Shown in pieces: positions 8,927 through 17,656 of a stretch of DNA of 64,000 nucleotides. The number at the start of each line of letters is the position of its first letter. Positions within the stretch are counted from its first letter, which is position 1. The notes below the pieces were generated by a model, which saw only the letters and a program-made list of their open reading frames with translations, was not told the origin of the DNA and did not search any database. Source of the stretch: UBA11612 sp965228575 (GTDB taxonomy: Bacteria > Pseudomonadota > Alphaproteobacteria > Rhodospirillales > Rhodospirillaceae); NCBI GenBank assembly GCA_965228575.1, contig CBDDHW010000007.1:1-64000 (forward strand), read 5' to 3'. A program made the translations under genes and the position numbers.

Positions 8927-10837
8927 CTAGTTTGATTTCCCCAACGTGCTCAGACTCATTTGCACTATATGGCGGGCCTGGAGTGCGGCGTCATTGTATT
9001 GATCGGTCGGTTTGCCGTGGGGGACAAAGCGGTCCGGGAGGGTCATGGTCCGGACCTTCAAGCCGCTGTCGAGATGTCCGCCTTGCGCAAGAAAGCTTAA
9101 AGTGTGGGCGCCAAACCCACCGGCCGCACCTTCCTCAATAGTGATGACTGCTTCATGATGCTTGGCAAGCTGCGCAATGAGATCTTCGTCTAATGGTTTG
9201 GCAAAGCGGGCGTCGACGACAGTTGTCGACACATTGCTGTCTTCCAAATCATCCGCGGCTTTCAAGCATTCCTGCAAGCGCCCGCCCAAAGACAAAAGCG
9301 CAAGATCCGTACCTTCTTTCAGAACGCGGCCTTTCCCAATGGGCAGCAGCATGCCCCGCGAGGGAAGATCAACACCTACACCTTCGCCCCTTGGAAAACG
9401 AAAGGCCGACGGCCGGTCGTCAATGCTGAGGGCGGTCGCGACCATATGTTTGAGCTCCGCCTCATCGGCCGCCGCCATAACGACGAAATCGGGAAGGCAT
9501 GTGAGGTAGGCGAGGTCATAACTCCCCGCATGAGTTGGCCCGTCCGCCCCGACCAATCCCGCGCGGTCGATGGCAAATCGGACCGGAAGGTGTTGCAAGG
9601 CGACATCATGAACGATCTGGTCATACGCGCGCTGCAAGAAACACGAGTAAATGGCGGCCACAGGTTTAAGGCCGTCGGCAGCCATTCCTGCTGCAAACGT
9701 CACTCCATGCTGTTCGGCGATGCCGACATCGTAGCAGCGGTCTGGGAACTTTTTGGCAAATTCATTGAGGCCAGTTCCGGACGGCATGGCCGCGGTTATT
9801 GCGACAATGTCGGGATCGTCTTCGGCTTCTTCGATCAGACTTTCAGCAAAAACTTTTGTATAGGTGGGCGCGTTTGATTTCGCCTTGTAAATTTCGCCCG
9901 TGACAGGATTGAATTTACCGACAGCATGATAATTTTCGCCGTGCGGATTTCCAAACGGATGCCCCTTTCCCTTTTCGGTAATCACGTGCAGCAGAACAGG
10001 TCCGCTGTCGCGCTTCCGTAGACTTGCGAGAATTTCTGTTAGGTCTTCGACATTGTGTCCGTCCACGGGGCCGATATATGTGCATCCCAGCTGGTCAAAT
10101 AACGTCGAATCTGGCCGGGCGAGGGAGGGTTCCTCGGGAAATTTTTCGGCCAACGCGCTTTGTATCTCCGCGGCGGACTGAAGAGGGCGCGCTTTCACTA
10201 AGTCCTTGAGATAATTCGTTAATGCACCAACTGAGGGCGCAATCGACATGCCGTTATCGTTGAGAATAACGGTCAGGCGCGAGTCCATGGCTCCTGCATT
10301 GTTGAGCGCTTCATAGGCCATGCCCGCGCTGATCGCTCCATCGCCGATGACGGCAACGACATGACGGTCGATGTTTTTCTTGTCTCGGGCCACCGCCATG
10401 CCAAGGGCTGCTGAAATCGATGTTGAACTATGCGCCGCGCCAAAGGGGTCGAACGCGCTTTCACTTCGTAGCGTAAACCCGTAAAGCCCGTCTGTTTGTC
10501 GGATAGTGCGTATACGGTCACGCCGGCCGGTCAAAATTTTGTGAGGGTAGGCTTGGTGACTTACGTCCCAGATGATTCGATCTTCCGGTGTGTTGAAAGC
10601 GTAGTGTAAGGCGATGGTCAGTTCGACAACGCCAAGGCCTGCACCGAAGTGCCCGCCGGTGGCTGATGCGGCGTCAATCGTTTCTGCGCGTAATTCATCG
10701 GACAATTGGCGGAGTTTTGAAATCGGCAGGCGCCGGAGATCGTCGACAGACTCGAGTGTGTCTAGCAACGGAGTTGCGACTTTGGTGGCGTTGTCAGGGT
10801 TTTCCGTTGTTTGCAGCTCGAGCTTATTCACAATCAC
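8927..10837 (-). CDS. dxs: 1-deoxy-D-xylulose-5-phosphate synthase
   Basis: Thiamine-diphosphate enzyme that condenses pyruvate and glyceraldehyde 3-phosphate in the first step of the MEP pathway. Seen in the 636-residue sequence: the HQAYPHKILTGRRD segment, the cofactor motif GDGAISAGMAYEALNNAG near residue 160, VDGHNVEDL, and the transketolase-like AEQHGVTFAAGMA. The start is a GTG preceded by GAGG. Its position inside the hopanoid operon, between hpnB and hpnD, ties precursor supply to hopanoid output. With ispH, both the first and last MEP steps are local. Confidence 0.97.
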   Translation of the reverse strand: MIVNKLELQTTENPDNATKVATPLLDTLESVDDLRRLPISKLRQLSDELRAETIDAASATGGHFGAGLGVVELTIALHYAFNTPEDRIIWDVSHQAYPHKILTGRRDRIRTIRQTDGLYGFTLRSESAFDPFGAAHSSTSISAALGMAVARDKKNIDRHVVAVIGDGAISAGMAYEALNNAGAMDSRLTVILNDNGMSIAPSVGALTNYLKDLVKARPLQSAAEIQSALAEKFPEEPSLARPDSTLFDQLGCTYIGPVDGHNVEDLTEILASLRKRDSGPVLLHVITEKGKGHPFGNPHGENYHAVGKFNPVTGEIYKAKSNAPTYTKVFAESLIEEAEDDPDIVAITAAMPSGTGLNEFAKKFPDRCYDVGIAEQHGVTFAAGMAADGLKPVAAIYSCFLQRAYDQIVHDVALQHLPVRFAIDRAGLVGADGPTHAGSYDLAYLTCLPDFVVMAAADEAELKHMVATALSIDDRPSAFRFPRGEGVGVDLPSRGMLLPIGKGRVLKEGTDLALLSLGGRLQECLKAADDLEDSNVSTTVVDARFAKPLDEDLIAQLAKHHEAVITIEEGAAGGFGAHTLSFLAQGGHLDSGLKVRTMTLPDRFVPHGKPTDQYNDAALQARHIVQMSLSTLGKSN

Positions 10838-10956
10838 ACTACCTCGCGAACCCGGTCCTACCAGTTTCGCCGCACATACATTCTAGGTTTAATTAGACTC
10901 GCGGCCGGCCGAAGCCTCCCACGGCGGCGAGCAATATCCCCTCAATGAATTGTTTC

Positions 10957-12192
10957 CTAAGGGGATTCTGACAGATTCTGGGCCCCGGCTGAAGGCCCAT
11001 AGTGCCGTCCTTTCCACTGACCGCCCCGGTGTCGCCCATGGGCCACAGCCGAATCGATGGTCATGGCCACATAAATAGCAGCCAAAATTGGCAGTATCAG
11101 GGCCTCCCAGAGGTTTTGATCGAATACCCGCAGGGTTGGGGCATAGGAGAAAGCCATAGTGAACCAGCCTAAAAGTCCGGCGATGAGGGCAAATGCGCTC
11201 TCATGGACGGAAAAGGTCAGGCTCAGCACAGGCGGCGCTAGGAAAATCAAGGACATAGCGACAATAGTGAGGCCGAGACGTAAGGGTGAGTAGCTGAGTT
11301 GGGTGTAGGCGGTGCGGCGGACCATTTTCCACAGCGGGCCCAGCGATTCTGCGGCTCTCAGGCTTTTGCTGCCGTCCGACAGTCCGAGCCACAGACGTCC
11401 GCCATCGGCTTTTATACGCGCCGCGATTGCGCAGTCGTCGATCAACTCTCCCGCAACAGCCTCTAAACCCCCTGATTTATTGAGGGATTCGCACCGTAGG
11501 AGCACGCATCCCCCAGCGGCCGCTGCGGTTTTGGCGCGCGGGTCGTTGACGGCGGGGAAGGGATACAGCATCTGAAAAAAGTAGATGAATGCTGGGATCA
11601 GGCGGCGTTCCCAGAAGGAAGTGCAGCGCAGGCGGACCATCAAGGAGACCAAATCCAGCCGATTCTGCACCGCCTTGGCGGCCAGTCTCGAGAGGGTTTC
11701 GGGCGGGTGGACGACGTCGGCGTCGGTAAACCATAGGAACTCCGGCTGGGTAGACATGCTTTCGGCTGCGGTGACCCCAGCGTTTAACGCGGATAACTTC
11801 CCGGTCCAACCCTCTTTTAGGTCTGGTGCGGATATGATTTTGGCCTGGTGAACGCTGTTTTTTGCATGGTCAGAGTCGCGATTTTGCGTGGTCGTGTCCT
11901 GGTTTTGTGCGATTACCCCTGCGGCGATCTCATCTGTTCCGTCTGTCGAATCATCATCGACAACAATGATCGAAAATTCTCCTGGATATTTTTGCTCTAA
12001 GAGTGCGGTGAGGCATTGACCAATCGTCGCCGCTTCATCGCGCGCGGGGACAACAGCAACAACACACGGCCAACGGTCTTTCAAATCGGGAATGGACAAC
12101 GGGAGATGCTCAGCCCCAAGCCAAAACCGGCTGTGCAGAAAAAATAGATACACCCAAGCGGCGATAGAAATTCCGGCGATCACCTCGATCAT
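10957..12192 (-). CDS. hpnB: Hopanoid-associated glycosyltransferase HpnB
   Basis: A 411-residue family 2 glycosyltransferase with membrane helices at the N-terminus and several near the C-terminus. The nucleotide-sugar binding region shows VVDDDSTDGTDE and a DxD-like WFTDADVVH near residue 175. HpnB proteins occur in hopanoid clusters; their exact product is not settled. An insertion-like stretch rich in Asn, Gln and Thr after the DxD-preceding domain (NQDTTTQNRDSDHAKN, about residues 96-111) looks like a low-complexity linker. The start overlaps the hpnC stop as ATGA. Confidence 0.9.
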   Translation of the reverse strand: MIEVIAGISIAAWVYLFFLHSRFWLGAEHLPLSIPDLKDRWPCVVAVVPARDEAATIGQCLTALLEQKYPGEFSIIVVDDDSTDGTDEIAAGVIAQNQDTTTQNRDSDHAKNSVHQAKIISAPDLKEGWTGKLSALNAGVTAAESMSTQPEFLWFTDADVVHPPETLSRLAAKAVQNRLDLVSLMVRLRCTSFWERRLIPAFIYFFQMLYPFPAVNDPRAKTAAAAGGCVLLRCESLNKSGGLEAVAGELIDDCAIAARIKADGGRLWLGLSDGSKSLRAAESLGPLWKMVRRTAYTQLSYSPLRLGLTIVAMSLIFLAPPVLSLTFSVHESAFALIAGLLGWFTMAFSYAPTLRVFDQNLWEALILPILAAIYVAMTIDSAVAHGRHRGGQWKGRHYGPSAGAQNLSESP

Positions 12193-13070
12193 GTGGCTTT
12201 AAACCACAGATTAAAAAGACCGGAGATGGCAGCGGCGGCAAACCCGGGCGTTTTGAGAACCACCCGCTCGGCCAGCGGGTCGCGCCGGCGTAATTTTTTC
12301 GATAGCCGGTTTGCAATGGAGACAATCACCGCGCTCTCGGCGGCAAGACTCTTATGGGTCAAAGCCTTTGGGAGTTTGCGCGCTTCAATCAATAGAGTCT
12401 CAGTGGCGTCCAAACAACGATCAAGCACGGCGCGCAATTCCGGTGTGGCCGAAACTTGCGCTAAGTCGACTACGTTTGCACTTTCCTCATGCATCCAATC
12501 GTCGGGCAAATAGACACGGTTGAGATTAGCGTAGTCGGCGGCGCAGTCTTGTAAGTGGTTGATGACTTGCAACGCATTGCACAGGGCATCGGACAGCGGA
12601 TACAGCGATACGCTTTCGCCGTGCAAGTCGAGCAGAAACCGCCCGACAGGCGCGGCGGACCGGTTGCAGTAATCCATCAACTCGGTCCAATCGGCGTATC
12701 TGAACTTCACCGCATCTTGTTTGAACGCAGAGACAAGATCGAGGCCGTGTTGAGGTGTCACCCCTGTTTCATCCAGTGTTGCGCGCAAGGCGTGCGCTTT
12801 CGCATAAGCCGGATCGTCATTGTCACCGACCAGGGCTGCCGCAAATCCATCCAGCCGTGCGAGCTTTATCCCCGAGCGTAAGTCTGGGTTGTCGGCAATG
12901 TCGTCGATGGCGCGTGCAAAATTGTAGTACGCGGCCACGTGAGGGCGCAGGGCTTTGGGCAAAAGCCATGAGCCAACGGGGAAGTTTTCGTCCGCCGCAC
13001 CCTTGCCCGACGGCGTCTCCGCCGGTTCTACGGCGGATGGGTTTTTCTCCTGCGCTAGCGACTTGTCCAC
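12189..13070 (-). CDS. hpnC: Hydroxysqualene synthase HpnC
   Basis: Second squalene/phytoene-synthase-type protein of the cluster. HpnC turns presqualene diphosphate into hydroxysqualene, which HpnE then reduces. The first acidic motif is ARAIDDIADN near residue 57; the second is NHLQDCAADYANLNRVYLP near residue 175, with the QDCAxD form typical of HpnC rather than HpnD. The start is GTG with GAGGA six bases upstream. It heads the reverse-strand operon, separated from the amidase by about 85 bases that probably hold the operon promoter. Confidence 0.93.
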   Translation of the reverse strand: MDKSLAQEKNPSAVEPAETPSGKGAADENFPVGSWLLPKALRPHVAAYYNFARAIDDIADNPDLRSGIKLARLDGFAAALVGDNDDPAYAKAHALRATLDETGVTPQHGLDLVSAFKQDAVKFRYADWTELMDYCNRSAAPVGRFLLDLHGESVSLYPLSDALCNALQVINHLQDCAADYANLNRVYLPDDWMHEESANVVDLAQVSATPELRAVLDRCLDATETLLIEARKLPKALTHKSLAAESAVIVSIANRLSKKLRRRDPLAERVVLKTPGFAAAAISGLFNLWFKAT

Positions 13071-13155
13071 GGAGCGTCCTCGATCAGCGTTATTAATCCT
13101 GGCGCGAGGATCAATACGCCCTCACTTCCGCCGGGGCAAGGACAGGTCAGGTGAT

Positions 13156-14727
13156 TTAGTTCTTCGCGGCGGGCTCCGGCGCAGCGCCTAGATCGGGCGG
13201 CGGAACGCGGGCGTTTGCCGCTTGTTCATAGGCGTACCCTAAGGCCAGCAGCGTCTGCTCTGACCACGGCAGGCCCATAAACGAAAGACCGACGGGAAGC
13301 CCATTTGCGAGGCCCATCGGTACGGTCAAGTGAGGATATCCCGAAACAGCCGGAAGCTGCGACGAGGAGGCGATGGCCGGATCACCGTTTTCAAGATCAA
13401 TCGGCCAGGCGGCGTCATAGGTGGGAGCAATCAGTGCGATGACGTCATTCTCAGACATCATCCGGCTAATACCCTCCGGTCCGGCAGCACGTTGCGCTAC
13501 GTCACGATCAACCACGTAGGCCGGATCTTCGAGGCCAGCGGTTATTTGCGACGCTTCGAAAATGCTTTGGTCGAATTCGGCCAGTTCGCGAGGCTCCGCC
13601 GCATTGAAGGCGATCACATCGTCCAAGGTGCGCACAGAGACCGCCTCCGGTGCGTTCTGCAAATACTCTTCGAGACCCACCTTAAACTCGGTCAACAATA
13701 CATTGAGCTCTGCTTCACCAATATTTGGAATATCGGGGGTGATCTCGATGAGCTCCGCACCTTGGGCGCGCAATACCGCTAAGGCGGAGTCAAACACAGT
13801 CATCGTTTCAGGTGCAAAATCATCAATCGATCCGATCACGCCAACACGCGCGCCTTTAAGAGCGTTCGCATCCAGCCCAGACGTGTAATCGGTTTTGTGC
13901 GCGTCCGCTTCTGCGGTCACCGGGTCAGCCGGATCGCTTCCCACCATGGCGTTAAGCAGGGCTGCCGCACCCGCGACCGTTCGGGCCATTGGGCCTGCGG
14001 TGTCCTGACTCGCGCTAATTGGAACAATACCGGTGCGCGAGACCAAGCCAATCGTCGGCTTTAAACCCACCAGCCCATTGACGGACGAAGGACAGACCAC
14101 CGAGCCGTCGGTTTCCGTCCCGACAGTTGCTGCAGAGAGGCTGGCCGCGGCCGCCGCACCCGATCCTGAGCTCGAACCGCAGGCCGAGCGGGCGAGATCG
14201 TACGGGTTGCGAACAAGTCCGCCGACCGCGCTCCATCCGCTGCTTGACCCAAAGGACCTGAAATTCGCCCATTCAGAAAGGTTTGCTTTGCCCAGAATGA
14301 TAACGCCGGCCTCGCGAAGATATTTAATAACCGGCGCATCGTCCGCTGGAATATTCTCGGCGAGGGCGAGGGATCCAGCCGTTGTTGCCATACCCGCTAC
14401 ATCGATATTGTCTTTGATTAAGACCGGGATGCCATCCGAGGGGCTGAGCAATTCGCCGTCCGCGCGGCGTTCATCCGATGCGCGCGCATCCTCGAGGGCG
14501 CTTGGATTTACAGCGATAACCGCTTCGATTTTTGGATTCACCACGCCGATGCGGTCAATATAGGCAGCCGTTATCTCTTCAGACGATATGAGCCCGCTTT
14601 CCAAATCAGCCGATAACTCTGGTACCGATTTTTCTACAATGCTGTAGGGAGGGGTCTCTTCGAACGAACAAGCCGCAAGAGTGACCACACACACAAGCAG
14701 GTACGGTAGGGACGTTAAAACTCGCAC
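13156..14727 (-). CDS. Exported amidase-signature lipoprotein
   Basis: A 523-residue amidase-signature hydrolase with a lipoprotein signal ending in TLAAC (Cys20). The catalytic Ser-Ser-Lys set is visible: Lys105 in LIKDN, the cis-Ser region CGSSSGSG (about 183-190) and the nucleophile Ser209 in GTETDGSV. Family members hydrolyse amide bonds; the substrate cannot be read from sequence. It sits upstream of hpnC on the same strand but with its own spacing, so a link with hopanoids is only positional. Confidence 0.88.
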   Translation of the reverse strand: MRVLTSLPYLLVCVVTLAACSFEETPPYSIVEKSVPELSADLESGLISSEEITAAYIDRIGVVNPKIEAVIAVNPSALEDARASDERRADGELLSPSDGIPVLIKDNIDVAGMATTAGSLALAENIPADDAPVIKYLREAGVIILGKANLSEWANFRSFGSSSGWSAVGGLVRNPYDLARSACGSSSGSGAAAAASLSAATVGTETDGSVVCPSSVNGLVGLKPTIGLVSRTGIVPISASQDTAGPMARTVAGAAALLNAMVGSDPADPVTAEADAHKTDYTSGLDANALKGARVGVIGSIDDFAPETMTVFDSALAVLRAQGAELIEITPDIPNIGEAELNVLLTEFKVGLEEYLQNAPEAVSVRTLDDVIAFNAAEPRELAEFDQSIFEASQITAGLEDPAYVVDRDVAQRAAGPEGISRMMSENDVIALIAPTYDAAWPIDLENGDPAIASSSQLPAVSGYPHLTVPMGLANGLPVGLSFMGLPWSEQTLLALGYAYEQAANARVPPPDLGAAPEPAAKN

Positions 14728-14860
14728 GATCTAATCTCCTCAATCTTTCTCTGGCCCCAGGGCTGACCCGGCGGCGCGCATTGGCTGAAGTATGGCGCAT
14801 ACAAGCTGGCAAGTGTGCATTTAAAGCGGCGATCGACCGCAAATAATTTAAGGTAGGTGC

Positions 14861-15295
14861 ATGTCTGCGTCTCTCGCTGCTGTGTTTGGATCGGCTTTTC
14901 TAGCCGCTACCATCTTGCCGTTTTACTCAGAGGTTGTGTTGGCCGCCGCGCTCGCCAACCCTGAACAAAGCCGGGTGGTGTTGTGGATCGCGGCGACGGC
15001 GGGAAATACGCTGGGTGCGGTTGTGAATTGGCTGCTAGGACGCTACGCCGCCCAGTGGCGGTCGCACCGCTGGTTCCCCGCCTCAGAAAAAGCCATTGAA
15101 AAAGCTGAAGCCTGGTTCAAGCGTCGGGGTGTTTGGTTGCTCTTACTTTCTTGGATGCCGATTGGCGGTGATGCGTTGACCGTCGCGGCGGGATTACTGC
15201 GCGTTCGATTCGCGATATTTCTGATTTTGGTGGCAATTGGTAAAGGCGCACGCTATGCCGCTGTGATCGCGGGAATCGAGTTTGTACTTTTTTAA
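14861..15295 (+). CDS. YqaA/DedA-family small membrane protein
   Basis: 144 residues with three to four hydrophobic segments and the SNARE-associated/DedA-type pattern: an early acidic residue in FYSEVVLAAAL, a GNTLGAVVNWLLGRY segment, and RRGVWLLLLSWMPIGGDALTVAAGLLR. These resemble YqaA proteins of proteobacteria, proposed to move or flip lipids. A ribosome site AAGGTAGG lies just upstream. It converges with hpnO, with only seven bases between the stops. Function is unproven. Confidence 0.82.
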   Translation: MSASLAAVFGSAFLAATILPFYSEVVLAAALANPEQSRVVLWIAATAGNTLGAVVNWLLGRYAAQWRSHRWFPASEKAIEKAEAWFKRRGVWLLLLSWMPIGGDALTVAAGLLRVRFAIFLILVAIGKGARYAAVIAGIEFVLF

Positions 15296-15302
15296 GCGTC
15301 TT

Positions 15303-16724
15303 TTATTCGGCGGCCGCGGATACGTTCGAATCCCCGCGTTTAACCGCATTTTTTGCAATACGGAATAACGCCTCCCACGCCGGTCCCGGAAACTTGTGCA
15401 GGTCCACCATCACCTTTTCAAAGGCGCTCAAGAACCAATCAACATCGCTGTCCGTCAAAACCAAAGGCGGGATAAGTTTAATGATATTTGTTTGATGGCC
15501 GGAGACCTGAGTCAGAATGCGGTGATCGGCGAGCAGAGGGATTGTAATTGCCTGGCAAAATAATTCTTTGCTCAGCGCGTTCACGCTCGTCCAGGCGGTG
15601 CGCAGCGATAGGGATTTCGGTGCGCCAAATTCTATACCGACCATAAGGCCGCGCCACCTGACGTCATGAATAAATTCAAATCGCTCTTTCATGGCCAGCA
15701 AACCTTGGCCAAGTTTGTCACCCATGACTTGTGCGTTTTGTGCGGCTTTGACTTCGTCCAGCGCGGTGAGCGCCGCTAGTCCTGCGACCATTGCCATGTC
15801 GCCCTGGCCAAAAGTTGATGAGTGAACGACGCAGTTTTCCAAGGATGAGAAAACTTTGTCATAAACAGCTTTTTTGTACAGTACCGCGCCGACGGGCACG
15901 TAGCCGCCAGATAACGCTTTGGAGAGAACAACGATATCGGCATCAACTTTGCCGCCGCGGTCCTCTCCGTGCTGCATGGCTAAAAACTTGCCGGTGCGGC
16001 ACATGCCGGATTGAATTTCATCAACCACAAGCAGGCTTCCGTATTTGTGGCAGAGACGCGCCGCTTCGCGCAGGTAGCCAGGCTCGGCGATCGCAACCCC
16101 CTTGCCTTGAACGGGCTCGACGACGAAAGCGGCAAACTCTTTTGTCGCCAGCGCGTCTTCCAAGGCTTCGAGATCGTTGTATTTAATTTTGCGGTTGCCT
16201 GGCAGTAACGATCCGAAGTCTTTGCGGAATACCTCAGCACCATTCAGGGCAAGCGCCCCGGTTGTTAAGCCGTGAAAGGCTGATGACGCGTGTAAAACGC
16301 CATCTCTCTTTGTGGTGCGCCGCGCAAACTTTATGGCGGTCTCGATGCCTTCCGCCCCGGAGTTGGTGAAATAAACGTAGTCGAAATCGGGAACTCGCCG
16401 CTTAAGTTCTTGTGCGAGGGTGCCCGACAACAATGGTGTTCCGAGTTGCACGAGGCTTGCGGTGTCCGCGGCGAGAAAGTCTGCAAGGGCCTTTTTAACC
16501 GTCTCGTTATTCCGTCCCATGTTGAACATGCCGTAGCCACCCAGCATGTCGAGATACTCGGCGCCGTCCTCGCCGATGAGATGCGCGCCTTCGGCGCGCA
16601 CGAACGTACGGTCAAAGCCGATCAGATTTAGGGATTTGGCAAAACGCGGATTGACGTGCTCGGCCTGCAAACGATGGTGCGGACCCGTGGCCTCCTGCAA
16701 AAGGCGTTGAACATCAAGCGCCAT
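15303..16724 (-). CDS. hpnO: Class III aminotransferase, hopanoid-associated HpnO
   Basis: A 473-residue PLP-dependent aminotransferase of the ornithine/acetylornithine type. In hopanoid producers HpnO converts ribosylhopane-derived aldehyde to aminobacteriohopanetriol. PLP contacts: Asp235 in VVDEIQSG and the Schiff-base Lys269 in VLSKALSGG; the YFTNSGAEGIE phosphate loop is near residue 118. The open frame extends to 16901, but the ATG at 16724 with GGAGA upstream begins the recognisable protein. The assignment as HpnO rests on sequence character plus the hopanoid context. Confidence 0.85.
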   Translation of the reverse strand: MALDVQRLLQEATGPHHRLQAEHVNPRFAKSLNLIGFDRTFVRAEGAHLIGEDGAEYLDMLGGYGMFNMGRNNETVKKALADFLAADTASLVQLGTPLLSGTLAQELKRRVPDFDYVYFTNSGAEGIETAIKFARRTTKRDGVLHASSAFHGLTTGALALNGAEVFRKDFGSLLPGNRKIKYNDLEALEDALATKEFAAFVVEPVQGKGVAIAEPGYLREAARLCHKYGSLLVVDEIQSGMCRTGKFLAMQHGEDRGGKVDADIVVLSKALSGGYVPVGAVLYKKAVYDKVFSSLENCVVHSSTFGQGDMAMVAGLAALTALDEVKAAQNAQVMGDKLGQGLLAMKERFEFIHDVRWRGLMVGIEFGAPKSLSLRTAWTSVNALSKELFCQAITIPLLADHRILTQVSGHQTNIIKLIPPLVLTDSDVDWFLSAFEKVMVDLHKFPGPAWEALFRIAKNAVKRGDSNVSAAAE

Positions 16725-16940
16725 AGTGTTTCGGTCTCCATGTGCTCCACAGAAATATCGGGAGCTTGATCTTAGAAAGACTAGCACAAGAGCTATTGTA
16801 TGTATGTTCAGGAAAAGCAAGCTCGATGAGGAAAAATACCGACGCTTCTGGTTAAATGGACTTAGGTTTGCCGCGCCGATGCGGCAGCGGATTCCGCTCA
16901 CATAGTTTTCACCTCATATAGTTTTAAGGGGAGACCCACC

Positions 16941-17444
16941 ATGATTGTCGCCGGCTTTATTGTTCTGCTTTTGGGGCTCACGATTCTGACCCACTACTAT
17001 GGGCTGCGAGTGATTACGGAAATTGTTGAAGTCGTAAAAATATCGCCGCAGGCCCGGATGGTCGTGGTGGTCTTCGGCGTAATCATTGTTCATACGATTG
17101 AAATCGCTACGTATGCCGCGGGGTACCTCGTTGCGGACCGTATACCGGGTACCGGTGAGTTTGCAGGTCTGCACGAAGGGTTGATCTCTGCGTCCGCTGC
17201 CATCGCCGCAACGCCGCGCACAGGGTTGTCGCTTACGTTTTACGACTATTTTTATTTTTCCGCCGAAACGTTTGCCTCCCTGGGTTTGGGGGACATCTAC
17301 CCCATCGGGGATATACGGCTGATCGCAAGCTTCGAGGTGCTCAGCGGTCTCATCTTGATCGGGTGGTCAGCGTCTTTCACCTATATCGCGATGCGGAAAT
17401 TTTGGGAGCTTCACGTGGGCGCCCCGCGCTGGTTACAGGACTGA
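16941..17444 (+). CDS. Ion-channel-like membrane protein with two-helix pore domain
   Basis: 167 residues. Two N-terminal membrane helices are followed by a pore-loop segment, FSAETFASLGLGDIYP, and a last helix (about residues 123-150). This matches the Ion_trans_2 pore domain, where the usual filter reads TVGYGD; here it is SLGLGD, so potassium selectivity is uncertain. A ribosome site AGGGGAGA precedes the ATG. It stands alone between hpnO and a very small reading frame. Confidence 0.72.
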   Translation: MIVAGFIVLLLGLTILTHYYGLRVITEIVEVVKISPQARMVVVVFGVIIVHTIEIATYAAGYLVADRIPGTGEFAGLHEGLISASAAIAATPRTGLSLTFYDYFYFSAETFASLGLGDIYPIGDIRLIASFEVLSGLILIGWSASFTYIAMRKFWELHVGAPRWLQD

Positions 17445-17532
17445 CGCGTTGCCTCAAGAATGCCTTACACCGGCCTTAGGGAAGCCTAAATAAATGCGTT
17501 GTATGGTTCCTGGACCTTTAGGGAACTGAACC

Positions 17533-17646
17533 ATGAAAAGCTTAGATCGCTTTTTCGACTTCTACGGCCGTTTTACACCGCGCTGGTTTAGCGATGCGGC
17601 TGCGGCGGCTCTCGCCCTTGGTGTAATTGTCTTGATTCTTGGATGA
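17533..17646 (+). CDS. Possible 37-residue single-helix membrane protein
   Basis: A short frame starting MKSLDRFFDFYGRF, with a charged amphipathic start and a hydrophobic tail (AAAAALALGVIVLILG) that could span the membrane once. AGGGAA lies seven bases before the ATG. It ends 11 bases before the convergent VWA gene. No family recognised. The start, ribosome site and clean amphipathic-to-hydrophobic layout favour a real small gene, but at this length chance cannot be excluded. Confidence 0.42.
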   Translation: MKSLDRFFDFYGRFTPRWFSDAAAAALALGVIVLILG

Positions 17647-17656
17647 GGGCGTTCGC

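Noticed and set aside
14033..14563. 176-residue forward frame inside the amidase gene
   Set aside because: Antisense to the catalytic core of the amidase; composition rich in Ala, Arg, Ser and Pro is typical of shadow frames.
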